The notes under the pieces: model-generated
What the model was told of the DNA's origin: nothing
Database searches by the model: none
What the model saw: only the letters and a program-made list of their open reading frames with translations
Position numbers and translations under genes: made by a program
Source: Phyllobacterium sp. OV277
Lineage (GTDB): Bacteria; Pseudomonadota; Alphaproteobacteria; Rhizobiales; Rhizobiaceae
Reading direction: 5' to 3'
Assembly: GCF_900104355.1 (NCBI RefSeq)
Contig: NZ_FNIY01000010.1
Coordinates: 62,001-126,000, forward strand
Length of the DNA stretch: 64,000 bases
Shown: positions 1 through 8,402 of the stretch, piece by piece
Position numbering within the stretch: the stretch's first letter is position 1
How the letters are laid out: each line of letters starts with the position of its first letter

Positions 1-1
1 T

Positions 2-325
2 GGGCAGGAAATGCTTGAGGATGCGGAATTTGGCAGCGAGTTCCTTGTGCCGCTGAAATTTCAGGGCATTCAGGACATTACTGAAAACTCAATGGTCGTG
101 CGGCTGAAATTCACGGCAAAGCCCGGCAATCCGTCTCTGATCCAGCGCGAATCCATGAAGCGGCTTCTGGTGGCATTCAGGGAAGCCGGACTGATGCTCG
201 CATCCAACGCGGTGACGGTTCGCTCGGGTACGAATGATGCCGTGGGTGCAGGTGCGGCAACCCAGATCGCCATTGAAAAAGCTGCCGAGCAGGCCGCAAC
301 GCAGGCGGCGGCCAAGGCGGGCTGA
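2..325 (+). CDS. Mechanosensitive ion channel (MscS family), C-terminal fragment
   Basis: The reading frame is open from the window edge, so only the last 107 residues are visible and the true start lies upstream. The segment PLKFQGIQDI, followed by VRLKFTAKPGNP and a KRLLVAFREAGL helix, is the alpha/beta cytoplasmic C-terminal domain of MscS-like channels. These inner-membrane channels open under membrane tension to release solutes on osmotic downshock. The tail ends in an Ala/Gln/Lys-rich stretch. The membrane segments are not in the window, so the subfamily cannot be given. The gene converges on btuD with 4 bases between the stops. Confidence 0.75.
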   Translation, partial: GQEMLEDAEFGSEFLVPLKFQGIQDITENSMVVRLKFTAKPGNPSLIQRESMKRLLVAFREAGLMLASNAVTVRSGTNDAVGAGAATQIAIEKAAEQAATQAAAKAG

Positions 326-329
326 TCCA

Positions 330-1130
330 TCACCGTTTCCCTGTTATGCCATGTGATTTGTCGACGAGAAGCGTGGGCTGAACGATCAATCCCTGTTCCG
401 TCGCTTCAAGATAGGTTTCGACCCCGTAAATGTTGCGCATGTGCTCGGCTGTCAGCACATCGGCGGGAAGACCATCAGCAACGATCTTTCCCTCGTGAAT
501 GAGGACAAGCCGGGTGCACCAGCGCGCCGCAAGCCCAAGATCATGCAGCGAGACAACGATCGCTGAACCTTTGCGCGCAGTATCCGCCAATGATTGCATC
601 AGGCCGATCTGATGCGCCGGATCAAGCCCGGCTGTCGGCTCATCGGCAAGCAGCAAGGACGCGTCCTGCGCCAAAGCACGGGCAATCAGCACGCGTGCCC
701 GCTCACCGCCTGATAGTTCCAGTGCCGAGCGATGACGGAATACTGTGACCTCCATGCATTCCATTGCACTTTCAACCAGTGCAGTATCGTTTGGCCCAAG
801 CCTTGAGAATCCGCTGAGGTAAGGCGTGCGCCCAAGTGAGACGAGATGCTCCACCGAGATGGCCCAACTGATCTCCCGCTCCTGCGGCAGATAGGCGACG
901 TGCCTCGCCCGCTCCTTCGCACTTAATTGGGCGGCCAAAGTTCCGGCGATCTGGATTTCGCCTCTTGAAGGGACAAGTCCAAGAATGCTTTTGAGCAAGG
1001 TCGACTTGCCAGCCCCATTCGGACCGATCAACCCGATGAATTCACCCTTGCTGACAGCTAGTGACACATCGTGCAAAACAGGTCTGGCCCCCAGCGATGC
1101 CTGAAGATGCGAGAGATTGAGAATATTCAT
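330..1130 (-). CDS. btuD: ABC transporter ATP-binding protein for cobalamin import (BtuD-like)
   Basis: A 266-residue ATPase of the FecE/HmuV/BtuD class that would power import of vitamin B12 through BtuC. Visible motifs are Walker A GPNGAGKST (residues 36-44), Q-loop Q83, signature LSGGE (139-143), Walker B LLLADEP (159-165) and the H-loop histidine near 196. It is the last gene of the minus-strand operon; its ATG overlaps the stop of btuC by 4 bases, which suggests translational coupling. Sequence alone cannot separate B12 from iron-siderophore transport. The cobalamin riboswitch ahead of the operon decides for B12. Confidence 0.85.
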   Translation of the reverse strand: MNILNLSHLQASLGARPVLHDVSLAVSKGEFIGLIGPNGAGKSTLLKSILGLVPSRGEIQIAGTLAAQLSAKERARHVAYLPQEREISWAISVEHLVSLGRTPYLSGFSRLGPNDTALVESAMECMEVTVFRHRSALELSGGERARVLIARALAQDASLLLADEPTAGLDPAHQIGLMQSLADTARKGSAIVVSLHDLGLAARWCTRLVLIHEGKIVADGLPADVLTAEHMRNIYGVETYLEATEQGLIVQPTLLVDKSHGITGKR

Positions 1131-2122
1131 AGCATTGTCCTCCTTGTACGGAAGACAAGCCAGAGGAAGAATGGCGCACCGATGATGGCGGTCAATACAC
1201 CAAGCTTCAGATCACGGCCCGGCGCAATCAGGCGTACAAGAACATCCGCTGCCAGTAGCATTGACGCGCCGCCAAGCGCACTCGCCGGAAGCAGGCGCGA
1301 AGGCCGCGCACCGACCAGCGGTCGCAGGACATGCGGGACGATAAGCCCGACAAAGCCGATAGCACCCGCAACGGCTGTGGCTGCTCCCACCGAGGCAGCC
1401 GTGCCAAGAATGGCGAAGAGCTGAACCCGTTTGATATTGATACCCATGCTGGCAGCCGCGTCCGGTCCCAGCGTCAAAGCGTCGAGAGATCGGCCAAGAC
1501 TGAACAGAAGCACCCAGCCGACAAGAATGAGCGGTGCGGCAAGCTGCACATGCAGCATGGAACGGTCCGTGAGCGACCCCAGCATCCAGTAGACAATCTC
1601 CATGGCCGCGAAAGGATTGGGCGAGAGGTTCAGTGCCAGCGTGGTCATGGCCCCGGCAAAACTCGACACGGCAATGCCGGCCAGAATGATGGTCAGCGTA
1701 CTGCTGCCGCGACCGGCCAATGCCTGTACCAGCAGCACCGCAAGAACAGCGCCCGCCAGCGCCATGAGAGGCAGGGCAAGCGGAAAGGCGAGTGACAGGC
1801 CGGTATAGATAGCAATCACTGCACCGAGCGACGCCGATGCACTCACACCCAGCAGCCCCGGTTCAGCCAGCGGATTGCGCAGATATCCCTGCAGCACCGC
1901 GCCTGACAGCCCCAGCGTTGCGCCGATCATCAGGCCAAGCAAGGCACGCGGCAATCTTATTTCGCGCATGACCAGCACAATGGCGTCTCCCTGCCCCGTC
2001 AGCAGGGCGCGGATACTGTCAGCAGTGCCGAGCGCCGCCGGGCCGACAAGCAGTGACAGAACGAAAAGAACAAGGGTCAACAGCACGAGGCCAGCGATCA
2101 GAAGGCGGAAATGATCTTTCAT
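1127..2122 (-). CDS. btuC: FecCD-family permease for cobalamin import (BtuC-like)
   Basis: A polytopic inner-membrane permease of the BtuC/FecCD family, about 331 residues. The start is taken at the ATG giving MKDHFRLLIAGLVLL, because it overlaps the btuF stop as ATGA; an upstream in-frame ATG (2188) would add 22 residues inside btuF. Family features include the DSIRALLTG region after the first helix, an LRLPRALLG-like segment (here IRLPRALLGLMIG), GAVLQGYLRNPLAEPGLLG, and GFVGLIVPHVLRPLVG, the coupling region that contacts the ATPase. It would form the BtuC2D2 importer with the downstream ATPase and receive substrate from the upstream binding protein. Confidence 0.85.
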   Translation of the reverse strand: MKDHFRLLIAGLVLLTLVLFVLSLLVGPAALGTADSIRALLTGQGDAIVLVMREIRLPRALLGLMIGATLGLSGAVLQGYLRNPLAEPGLLGVSASASLGAVIAIYTGLSLAFPLALPLMALAGAVLAVLLVQALAGRGSSTLTIILAGIAVSSFAGAMTTLALNLSPNPFAAMEIVYWMLGSLTDRSMLHVQLAAPLILVGWVLLFSLGRSLDALTLGPDAAASMGINIKRVQLFAILGTAASVGAATAVAGAIGFVGLIVPHVLRPLVGARPSRLLPASALGGASMLLAADVLVRLIAPGRDLKLGVLTAIIGAPFFLWLVFRTRRTML

Positions 2123-2970
2123 CTGTTGGCCCGCCCTGCCGCATCCGACAACAACTTGACTGCCTCCGCCGTGAATGGCGCACCGCATATCCAGTATTTA
2201 TCGGGGATATCGATGAGGTTTTTCCCTGACAATGCAGCGCGAAACGCCGGGTGAACCTGCGCCTCATAGGCAAGGGATGGCGCCGCATAGGCATTATGGG
2301 CGGCAATCAGGTCGGGCTTTGCCATGACAAGCTGCTCCAGCGACAGTTTTTGCGTGCCCTGCAAGCCAAGCTTCTCACCGAGATTGATCAGACCGGCACG
2401 ATTGACCACTTCACCGGCCAAGGTGCCGCGACCGGAGGTGAACTGGTTTGCGTAATAAAGCGCAACCGTCGGCGCATCGGCCTGTCTGCCCGGCACGCTT
2501 GCCAAGGTTGCATCCATCTCGTGCACAAGTTCCTCAGCCCTTGCCTCCCGCCCCAGAAGCGCGCCCATCCGCCTGATATTGAAGCGAATATCGTCAAAGG
2601 AAGATTCGGGCTGAAACTCTTCAACCCGAAATCCAAGGCGTTTGAGAATATCAACCGTTGCCCTTGTCGTATATGTACCGCTGAGGATTAAGTCCGGCTT
2701 CATCAGGAAAATTTCCTCGGCCTGACCATGGTTGGTTACAAACGACGCCGCCTCTTTGGCCAGCACCGAACCCGTTTCATCCTTGGCAAGATGCGATACC
2801 GAATAAAGCTGCCCGTCCCCCGCCAGAAGCATGGCCAATTGGTCGGTACAAAGGTTCATGGAGACAACCCGCTTCGGCGCTTCGGCGGCAATTGCAGACG
2901 GACTGCCAAACAGTGCGATTGCCGTTGCCAGCTTCGCCACGCCTCGCGCCCATCTACATTGCCTGAACAT
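2119..2970 (-). CDS. btuF: Periplasmic cobalamin-binding protein (BtuF-like)
   Basis: A 283-residue class III (helical backbone) binding protein. Residues 1-29 form a signal peptide ending AIAA before EAPKRVVSMNLCTDQL, the usual start of the N-lobe (RVVSLNxxxTE-like). KPDLILSGTY and KPDLIAAHNAY are the repeated KPDLI elements of the two lobes. It would carry vitamin B12 from the BtuB receptor to BtuC in the periplasm. The gene begins 2 bases after the btuB stop and overlaps btuC by 4 bases. Ligand specificity is inferred from the riboswitch; an iron-chelate binding protein would look much the same. Confidence 0.8.
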   Translation of the reverse strand: MFRQCRWARGVAKLATAIALFGSPSAIAAEAPKRVVSMNLCTDQLAMLLAGDGQLYSVSHLAKDETGSVLAKEAASFVTNHGQAEEIFLMKPDLILSGTYTTRATVDILKRLGFRVEEFQPESSFDDIRFNIRRMGALLGREARAEELVHEMDATLASVPGRQADAPTVALYYANQFTSGRGTLAGEVVNRAGLINLGEKLGLQGTQKLSLEQLVMAKPDLIAAHNAYAAPSLAYEAQVHPAFRAALSGKNLIDIPDKYWICGAPFTAEAVKLLSDAAGRANR

Positions 2971-2972
2971 AA

Positions 2973-4937
2973 TCAGAAGCTTCCCTTCAACCCGACAAAA
3001 GCGGTACGACCCGGCGTGTTGAAACCAAAAATCTCCTGATAATCTTCATCGAACAGGTTCTCGATCCGCGCATAAGCTTCCATCTTGTCACTGAACTTAT
3101 AGCTGCCACCAATTGTGACCAGCGTATAGTCCTTCAACACCACCCGCGTGGGGAGAGGCGGTGTAAAAGCTGTATCTTCCATCTTTCCATTGAAGGTCAC
3201 CTCGCCAAAAACGCGGGCGCGATCTTCAAGGAATGTGTAGGCGGCATTCAGCGAGCCTGAATGTTTTGGCCGCCTTATTTCGATCTGACCATCCGGATCT
3301 TTCGCATCCGTATAAGTGTAGGTCGCAGTTGTGGTGAAACCACTGGTCAAGTTGAGCGTCGCCGCAACTTCCACACCCTGACGCTTGCTGCGCCCATCCT
3401 GATTGACAGGCGTATAGCGGAAATCAGGTGTTGCAATGCTGGTAATCTCATCGGTCAGGTTCTGGCGGAAATAGGTCACGTCAACCACCAACTGCTCATC
3501 GAAAAAGCTCTGCTCGACACCCACATCCCAGCCAAGGCTCTTTTCCGGCCGCAGGTTTGGATTGCCCTTGTAGGTTGAGGGAATATAGCCGAACTGATCG
3601 TAGAATGTCGGATTGGTAACGCCTGTACCAACGGAGCTGTGCAGTCTCGTTCCCCAGGCCGGAATTTTCCATGCCGCACCGAAACTATAGGTCGATGCAT
3701 CCTTGAACCGGTCATTATCATCGTGGCGGAGGGCCGCGTTCAGATAAAGCTGGTCGAAAAACTCACCTCGATATTCCCCGACAAACGAATGCATGGTCCG
3801 GTCGTGTTTCTCGAACTGCGACGCGTCAAAATACGGGCTGGTAAAATCCGCCTTGGCAGGCCTCTGCTGGAAAGTCTCGCGCTCACCCTGATATCCCGCT
3901 GTAATCTGATGCCTGGCGTCGGCAAAGGCTGGCGTATCGAACTTGTAGGTCGCCTGATAGGAACCATTCAGCCGGTTGCCCTCATTACCGGAGATATATT
4001 CGTCATGCTTGAGATTGTCGCGCAATGTGTTGGTGTCGCTGATCCGTGCTTTCTGGGTCAGGGCACCATCCAGCGATGTCCAGGTGATGCCGAGCGAGCC
4101 CAGCAGTTCCTTGGTCGTGGTCTGGTCGTCACCATCAATGACAAGCCCCTGAAACGGTGTGCCATATCCGCCATCGGGATCGAGATCGCTGCGGCGGTTT
4201 ACATAACGGAATGTACCATCGACAACCACGTCGGGCGTTATATCGACCTTGAACTTGCCATTGATGGAGCCGTTCTTGTCGCCGTCCTTCTCTGAACCGA
4301 AATTCGAGATGTTGAACCCCTTGTTCTGGCGATATGTGCCGGAGAGGGCAAAATCATAATTATCCGCGCCGCCCTGCAGCAGCACATTGCCAAGCCATGT
4401 GCCATCCGTGCCCGCTTCGGAGCGTCCGCTGATCTTGAAACCGTCGCGGGTGCCGCCTTTGGTGATGATGTTGACCACACCGGCCAGCGCGTTCGAGCCC
4501 CAGAACGCACTTTGCGGGCCGCGCAGAATCTCGATGTGATCGACATCGGCAACCGGCAAGCCGCCAAAGTCGAATTCGCCATTCCCGGTTTCGCTGGCTT
4601 CAACGCCGTCAATCATGACAAGAAGGTGGTTGGCTTCTGCGCCGCGTACCCTCACCTGCGTCAGGCCGCCATAGGAGCCCCCACGCGAAACGGCAAAGCC
4701 CGGCACCTGACGTAACGCATCGGCAACGTAGCGTGTCTGGTTCTGCACCAGCTGCTCGCCTGTGATAACCGTATAGGCCCGCCCGGATTTCTCCGCATCA
4801 ATGCGCGACTCGCCAAGATTGATATAAATTGGAGCAAGGACAATCGCCCCATCCCCTCCGGTTGTCTGTTCCTGCGCAATGGCGACCCCGCTCAACAGAC
4901 CAATGATAGCCCCTGCAAATCCCGTTTGCCTTAACAT
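2973..4937 (-). CDS. btuB: TonB-dependent outer-membrane cobalamin receptor (BtuB-like)
   Basis: A 654-residue outer-membrane receptor that would take up corrinoids with TonB energy. A signal peptide covers residues 1-21 (cut after AIA). A TonB-box-like IVLAPIYI lies near residues 31-38. The plug domain follows, with ADALRQVPGF, VRVRGAEANHLLVMIDGVEA and EILRGPQSAFWGSNALAGVVNIITK, all typical. The rest is a beta barrel ending in a terminal Phe (GLKGSF), as expected for Bam-dependent insertion. The length is near that of E. coli BtuB (about 600). It is the first gene of the operon and lies directly behind the riboswitch. tonB itself is not in the window. Confidence 0.87.
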   Translation of the reverse strand: MLRQTGFAGAIIGLLSGVAIAQEQTTGGDGAIVLAPIYINLGESRIDAEKSGRAYTVITGEQLVQNQTRYVADALRQVPGFAVSRGGSYGGLTQVRVRGAEANHLLVMIDGVEASETGNGEFDFGGLPVADVDHIEILRGPQSAFWGSNALAGVVNIITKGGTRDGFKISGRSEAGTDGTWLGNVLLQGGADNYDFALSGTYRQNKGFNISNFGSEKDGDKNGSINGKFKVDITPDVVVDGTFRYVNRRSDLDPDGGYGTPFQGLVIDGDDQTTTKELLGSLGITWTSLDGALTQKARISDTNTLRDNLKHDEYISGNEGNRLNGSYQATYKFDTPAFADARHQITAGYQGERETFQQRPAKADFTSPYFDASQFEKHDRTMHSFVGEYRGEFFDQLYLNAALRHDDNDRFKDASTYSFGAAWKIPAWGTRLHSSVGTGVTNPTFYDQFGYIPSTYKGNPNLRPEKSLGWDVGVEQSFFDEQLVVDVTYFRQNLTDEITSIATPDFRYTPVNQDGRSKRQGVEVAATLNLTSGFTTTATYTYTDAKDPDGQIEIRRPKHSGSLNAAYTFLEDRARVFGEVTFNGKMEDTAFTPPLPTRVVLKDYTLVTIGGSYKFSDKMEAYARIENLFDEDYQEIFGFNTPGRTAFVGLKGSF

Positions 4938-4969
4938 GATGCCCCCAGAGCATAGGGAACGGCTGGCGT

Positions 4970-4997
4970 TCCCCCGGTTACGTCTGAACCGCGGGCT
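4970..4997 (-). promoter_or_regulatory. Possible riboswitch expression-platform hairpin before btuB
   Basis: On the minus strand the RNA between the riboswitch and the btuB start can form a hairpin, CGGTT pairing with AACCG around the loop CAGACGT. It lies about 35 bases upstream of the ATG. No U-run follows, so it would more likely act on translation than as a terminator. The CTGGGGGCATC stretch before the ATG is the likely ribosome binding region. The pairing was found by eye and its regulatory role is inferred. Confidence 0.35.
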
Positions 4998-5125
4998 GGA
5001 TAGGCAACAGGGGGATGATAATGATCAACCTGCAATCGCTCCGGCACACGGCAACACTTTTTCAAATGTCACCGCGACGAGCGACCGCGCCCAAACACAC
5101 CCCGTGTTCGAGCTGGGTGACCGGA

Positions 5126-5310
5126 ACGGGCAGGTCTCCTGACTTCCGGATCACTGCATGTCCCCCGCCTTCCCAATCACGCAAAAGCGCTTTCAGTGGC
5201 ACTGTGGAGGACCGCTCACCGGTTACAGTTGCGGGGGCAGCCACGGATTAGGCCCCTTCTTGGGTCATCCTCACCGTGTTCCCTTTTCATCCGCTTTTGA
5301 TCGCGGAACC
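5126..5310 (-). promoter_or_regulatory. Cobalamin riboswitch (adenosylcobalamin aptamer)
   Basis: Read on the minus strand, the conserved blocks of the cobalamin riboswitch appear in order: a GGGAACACGGTGAGG-like 5' part, GCTGCCCCCGCAACTGTAA (about 5223-5241), the B12 box GCCACTG (5194-5200), GGGAAGGC (5168-5175), and the closing AAGTCAGGAGACCTGCC (5129-5145). This order and these sequences are diagnostic for the element. It lies 190 bases upstream of btuB and should lower expression of the operon when adenosylcobalamin is plentiful. Outer limits are approximate. Confidence 0.95.
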
Positions 5311-5719
5311 AATTCCATATTCTGGATAGCAACCCCATCCTGAACGGTCAACAATCACGAGGGGTCTAAATTGTTGACATCGCTCCTCCCACGAAAGAGA
5401 AAAATTTAATCTATAAAAGCGACTGAATCTGTACACACGATCTGCGAACGTTTCGGCCTTAGCCAAATTCTTCCAATATATTGCCCGCCAATGGTATTTT
5501 CGCCGTGATCAGAGCCTATGCAGCAGCCGCTAATTTGCTGATCTGCCTTGCAAAATCAGCCATTGCATATTAATCGCTGCCGATTACATAAGGTTTGCTG
5601 GCCTTACCAGGCGCGCATTTTCGCCGATGAACCAGTTGAATGATGCCAGTTGAATGATGAATGGAGCAACGCCCGGCTCGTTCATTTGTTGATATCAGTA
5701 TCGAACGAGAGAACCCGGG
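5311..5719. other. Intergenic region between the riboswitch and fpr
   Basis: About 410 bases without a gene. It must hold the promoter of the btu operon (minus strand) and that of fpr (plus strand). A perfect tandem repeat of a 14-base unit (CCAGTTGAATGATG) lies at 5632-5659, about 60 bases before the fpr start. No convincing sigma-70 promoter can be assigned by eye. The fpr start is preceded by GAGAGAACCCGGG, a weak ribosome binding site. Confidence 0.5.
5632..5659. repeat. Tandem 14-bp direct repeat upstream of fpr
   Basis: Two perfect adjacent copies of CCAGTTGAATGATG (5632-5645 and 5646-5659). They may be a simple replication-slippage duplication or a paired binding site in the fpr promoter region. 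The sequence gives no way to choose. Confidence 0.7.
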
Positions 5720-6574
5720 ATGACTGCATTTTCGTCAGTAGCTGCAACAGCGGCAACCATTCTTGAGCCAGACGACGTTTCGGCGCCGGTTGCGTTTCCT
5801 ATTCCTGATAATGTGTATGCGGAAACAGTGACCGAGGTTCGCCATTATACGGACCGCCTGTTCCGCTTTCGCATTACCCGTCCCGCGAGCTTCCGCTTCC
5901 GTTCGGGCGAATTTGTCATGATCGGCCTGCCCAATGCGGAAAAGCCTGTCTATCGCGCCTATTCGATTGCCAGCCCGTCATGGGATGAGGAAATCGAGTT
6001 CTTTTCGATCAAGGTTGAAAATGGACCGCTGACCGAACATCTGCAGAAGATCAAACGCGGCGATACGGTCCTTCTGCGCAAGAAATCGACGGGCACGCTG
6101 GTTCTCGATGCGCTGCTGCCGGGAAAGCGTCTTTATATGCTGTCGACAGGAACCGGTGTTGCGCCCTTCGCCAGCCTGATCCGTGATCCTGAGACCTATG
6201 AGAAGTTCGAAGAAGTCATTCTGGTGCAGACCTGCCGCGACGTCGCCGAACTCAAATACATCACCGAAATGGTCGAGGGCATCAAGGATGATCCGTTGAT
6301 CGGCGAATTTGCCGCCGACAGCCTGCGGCTCTACACCACGACGACGCGCGAAAATTTCACCCATATGGGCCGCGTCACCGATCTGATGACAAGCGGTAAG
6401 ATGTTCAGTGATCTCGGCCTGCCGCCGCTCAATCCGGAAACCGATCGCGGCATGATCTGCGGCTCGATGCACATGATCCACGATACGAAGGCCATTCTGG
6501 AATCCTTTGGTCTCGAAGAAGGCGCGAACAACAAGCCGTCAACCTATGTCGTTGAACGGGCCTTCGTCGGCTAA
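5720..6574 (+). CDS. fpr: Ferredoxin-NADP+ reductase
   Basis: A 284-residue cytoplasmic flavoenzyme that moves electrons between NADPH and ferredoxin or flavodoxin. It shows the FAD-binding RAYS motif (residues 79-82), the NADP-binding STGTGVAPF (142-150), CGSMHMIHD near the end, and the C-terminal YVVERAFVG typical of the bacterial subclass with a capped flavin. About 25 residues at the N-terminus exceed the usual 258-residue length; no internal ATG offers a shorter start, so the extension is either real or the start is a less usual codon. The gene stands alone, followed by a clear terminator. Confidence 0.92.
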   Translation: MTAFSSVAATAATILEPDDVSAPVAFPIPDNVYAETVTEVRHYTDRLFRFRITRPASFRFRSGEFVMIGLPNAEKPVYRAYSIASPSWDEEIEFFSIKVENGPLTEHLQKIKRGDTVLLRKKSTGTLVLDALLPGKRLYMLSTGTGVAPFASLIRDPETYEKFEEVILVQTCRDVAELKYITEMVEGIKDDPLIGEFAADSLRLYTTTTRENFTHMGRVTDLMTSGKMFSDLGLPPLNPETDRGMICGSMHMIHDTKAILESFGLEEGANNKPSTYVVERAFVG

Positions 6575-6606
6575 ACCGTTCCCCTTCATCCAGATTTGAA
6601 TAATGT

Positions 6607-6634
6607 GCCCGGTCTTCACAGACCGGGCATTTTT
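6607..6634 (+). terminator. Rho-independent terminator of fpr
   Basis: A perfect 9-bp stem, GCCCGGTCT and AGACCGGGC, with a TCAC loop, followed by ATTTTTG. It lies about 30 bases after the fpr stop. Confidence 0.9.
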
Positions 6635-6694
6635 GTTTCGCGCATTTTTGTCACCGATTTGTGACACCGGGCCTCTTCTAAAAGATGAGTCTAC

Positions 6695-6722
6695 ATGCTA
6701 TATGTATCGTTGTTATAAGCAT
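6695..6722. promoter_or_regulatory. Candidate operator of the MarR-family gene
   Basis: An imperfect inverted repeat (ATGCTATA and TATAAGCAT) lies 26 bases upstream of the marR-type start, in an AT-rich stretch. MarR proteins commonly bind such sites before their own operon. The site is inferred only from position and symmetry. Confidence 0.4.
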
Positions 6723-6748
6723 CCTTACGAGTTTTAAAGCCCCACATC

Positions 6749-7213
6749 ATGGATAATATGCCCACTCTTGGCTTTCTGTTGCATGAGGTTGCGCGGTTGT
6801 TGCGCAAACGATTTGAACAGCGTGCAAAGCACTTAGGCCTGACACGCTCGCAGTGGCAGACCCTTGCGTACCTCGCAAAAAACGAGGGCATCCATCAGGC
6901 TGGATTGGCCGAAATTCTCGAGATCGAGCCGATCACGCTGGTGCGTATTCTGGACAAGCTGCAGGAACGCAACCTGATCGAACGGCGCCGGCATCCGACT
7001 GACCGCCGGATATGGCTGCTTTATCTGCGTGACGAAGCGCGCCCACATGTCGATGACATGCGCGTTATCGGCGAAATCACCCGCTCCGAGGCGCTGGCCA
7101 ATGTACCTGCCGACGACCGGGAGCATCTGCTTCGAACTCTAACCCTTATGAAGTCCAATTTGATCGATGCCTGTCAGACACCGGTCGATGACAGGAAGAA
7201 ACACCATGGCTGA
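6749..7213 (+). CDS. MarR-family transcriptional regulator
   Basis: A 154-residue winged-helix protein. The central region holds LTRSQWQTLAYLAKNEG (helix before the HTH), GLAEILEIEPITLVRILDKL (recognition helix) and LIERRRHPTDRRIWLLYL (beta wing with the DRR motif), the standard MarR/EmrR layout. It probably represses the efflux genes that follow and releases DNA on binding an aromatic or lipophilic ligand. It is the first gene of a three-gene unit, and its 3' end overlaps the next start by 8 bases. Confidence 0.88.
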   Translation: MDNMPTLGFLLHEVARLLRKRFEQRAKHLGLTRSQWQTLAYLAKNEGIHQAGLAEILEIEPITLVRILDKLQERNLIERRRHPTDRRIWLLYLRDEARPHVDDMRVIGEITRSEALANVPADDREHLLRTLTLMKSNLIDACQTPVDDRKKHHG

Positions 7214-8402
7214 CGGCTCCCCAACCTCCCGCATTCCCGCCAATTCTGACGAGGCTGTTCTCGAAAAGACCAACGCAAACAGCGACGCGCCGGTTGCTGC
7301 GCGCGTCAACGAGCCCGTGCCGTTGCCCGATATCACCCCGCCGAAGACGCGCCGCAACCGCACACGGCAAATTCTCTTCACTGCTCTTCCCATCGCCCTT
7401 ATCGTCGGCGGCTATTTCTACGTCACGGGCGGACAGATCATGTCCACGGATAATGCCTATGTGCAGGCGGATATGGTTGGCGTTTCGACCGATATCTCCG
7501 GCCTTGTCAGCTCGGTTGACGTGCATGACAACGAAATCGTCAAACAGGGCCAGATTCTGTTCCGGATCAATCCGGATGTTTACCGCATCGCCCTTGAAGG
7601 CGCACAGGCACAGCTTGGCACGGTGCGCAACCAGATCCTTAACCTGCAGGCAAGCTACAAACAGACCTTGGCCGAGATTGCGCAGGCGGAGTCGGATATT
7701 CCTTTTTACCAGAAGACCCTGCAACGGCAGGCGGATTTGACCAATACAGCCGCCGTGTCCAAGGCGACCTATGATCAGGCCAAGCATGATCTGGATGCCG
7801 CGCAGCAGAAGGTCGATGTTGCCAAGGCGCAGGCCGCAACCACATTGGCCCAATTGGGTAACGACGTCGACCAGCCGGTTGAGCAGAACCCATCCTATCT
7901 GGCCGCGAAAGCCACTGTGGATAAAGCCCAGCACGATTTTGATTCAGCCACCGTGCGGGCTCCCTTTGACGGTGTTGTCACCAATGTCAGCGCGCTGCAG
8001 GTTGGTGCTTACCTTCAGGCTTCGCAGGCGGGCTTCAGCCTCGTTTCGACAACCCATATGTGGGTTGCCGCCAGCCCCAAGGAAACTGAACTCACCTATG
8101 TGAAGCCCGGCCAGCCAGTGACCGTGACTGTCGATACCTATCCCGGTGTCGAATGGAAAGGCACGGTTGCCAGTATCAGCCCCGCTTCCGGCTCCAGCTT
8201 CTCGCTGCTCCCCGCACAGAATACAACGGGCAACTGGGTGAAGGTTGTGCAGCGCATTCCCATGCTTGTCGACATCACCGATTTGTCGGGGAAGCCGCCG
8301 CTGCGCATGGGCATGAGTGTTACCGCCGAGGTCAATACCGACCATGCACGCGGTCTGCCGCACTTCCTGCAATCCCTCTTTGGCAGCAAGGATCATGTCT
8401 AA
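7206..8402 (+). CDS. Membrane fusion protein of an efflux pump (EmrA/HlyD family)
   Basis: A 398-residue periplasmic adaptor. The ATG at 7206 is preferred because AGGAAG precedes it at good distance; an earlier in-frame ATG lies inside the regulator gene. A single membrane segment covers about residues 56-73. STDNAYVQADMVGVSTDISG is the first lipoyl half-motif, a long helical hairpin (about residues 135-225) follows, and ATVRAPFDGVVTNVSALQVG is the second half-motif. It would link the EmrB-like transporter to an outer-membrane channel of the TolC type, which is not in the window. Confidence 0.88.
   Translation: MADGSPTSRIPANSDEAVLEKTNANSDAPVAARVNEPVPLPDITPPKTRRNRTRQILFTALPIALIVGGYFYVTGGQIMSTDNAYVQADMVGVSTDISGLVSSVDVHDNEIVKQGQILFRINPDVYRIALEGAQAQLGTVRNQILNLQASYKQTLAEIAQAESDIPFYQKTLQRQADLTNTAAVSKATYDQAKHDLDAAQQKVDVAKAQAATTLAQLGNDVDQPVEQNPSYLAAKATVDKAQHDFDSATVRAPFDGVVTNVSALQVGAYLQASQAGFSLVSTTHMWVAASPKETELTYVKPGQPVTVTVDTYPGVEWKGTVASISPASGSSFSLLPAQNTTGNWVKVVQRIPMLVDITDLSGKPPLRMGMSVTAEVNTDHARGLPHFLQSLFGSKDHV

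Noticed and set aside
5015-5343. Several short frames on both strands over the riboswitch
   Set aside because: They fall on the conserved blocks of the cobalamin riboswitch and have no family features or ribosome sites.
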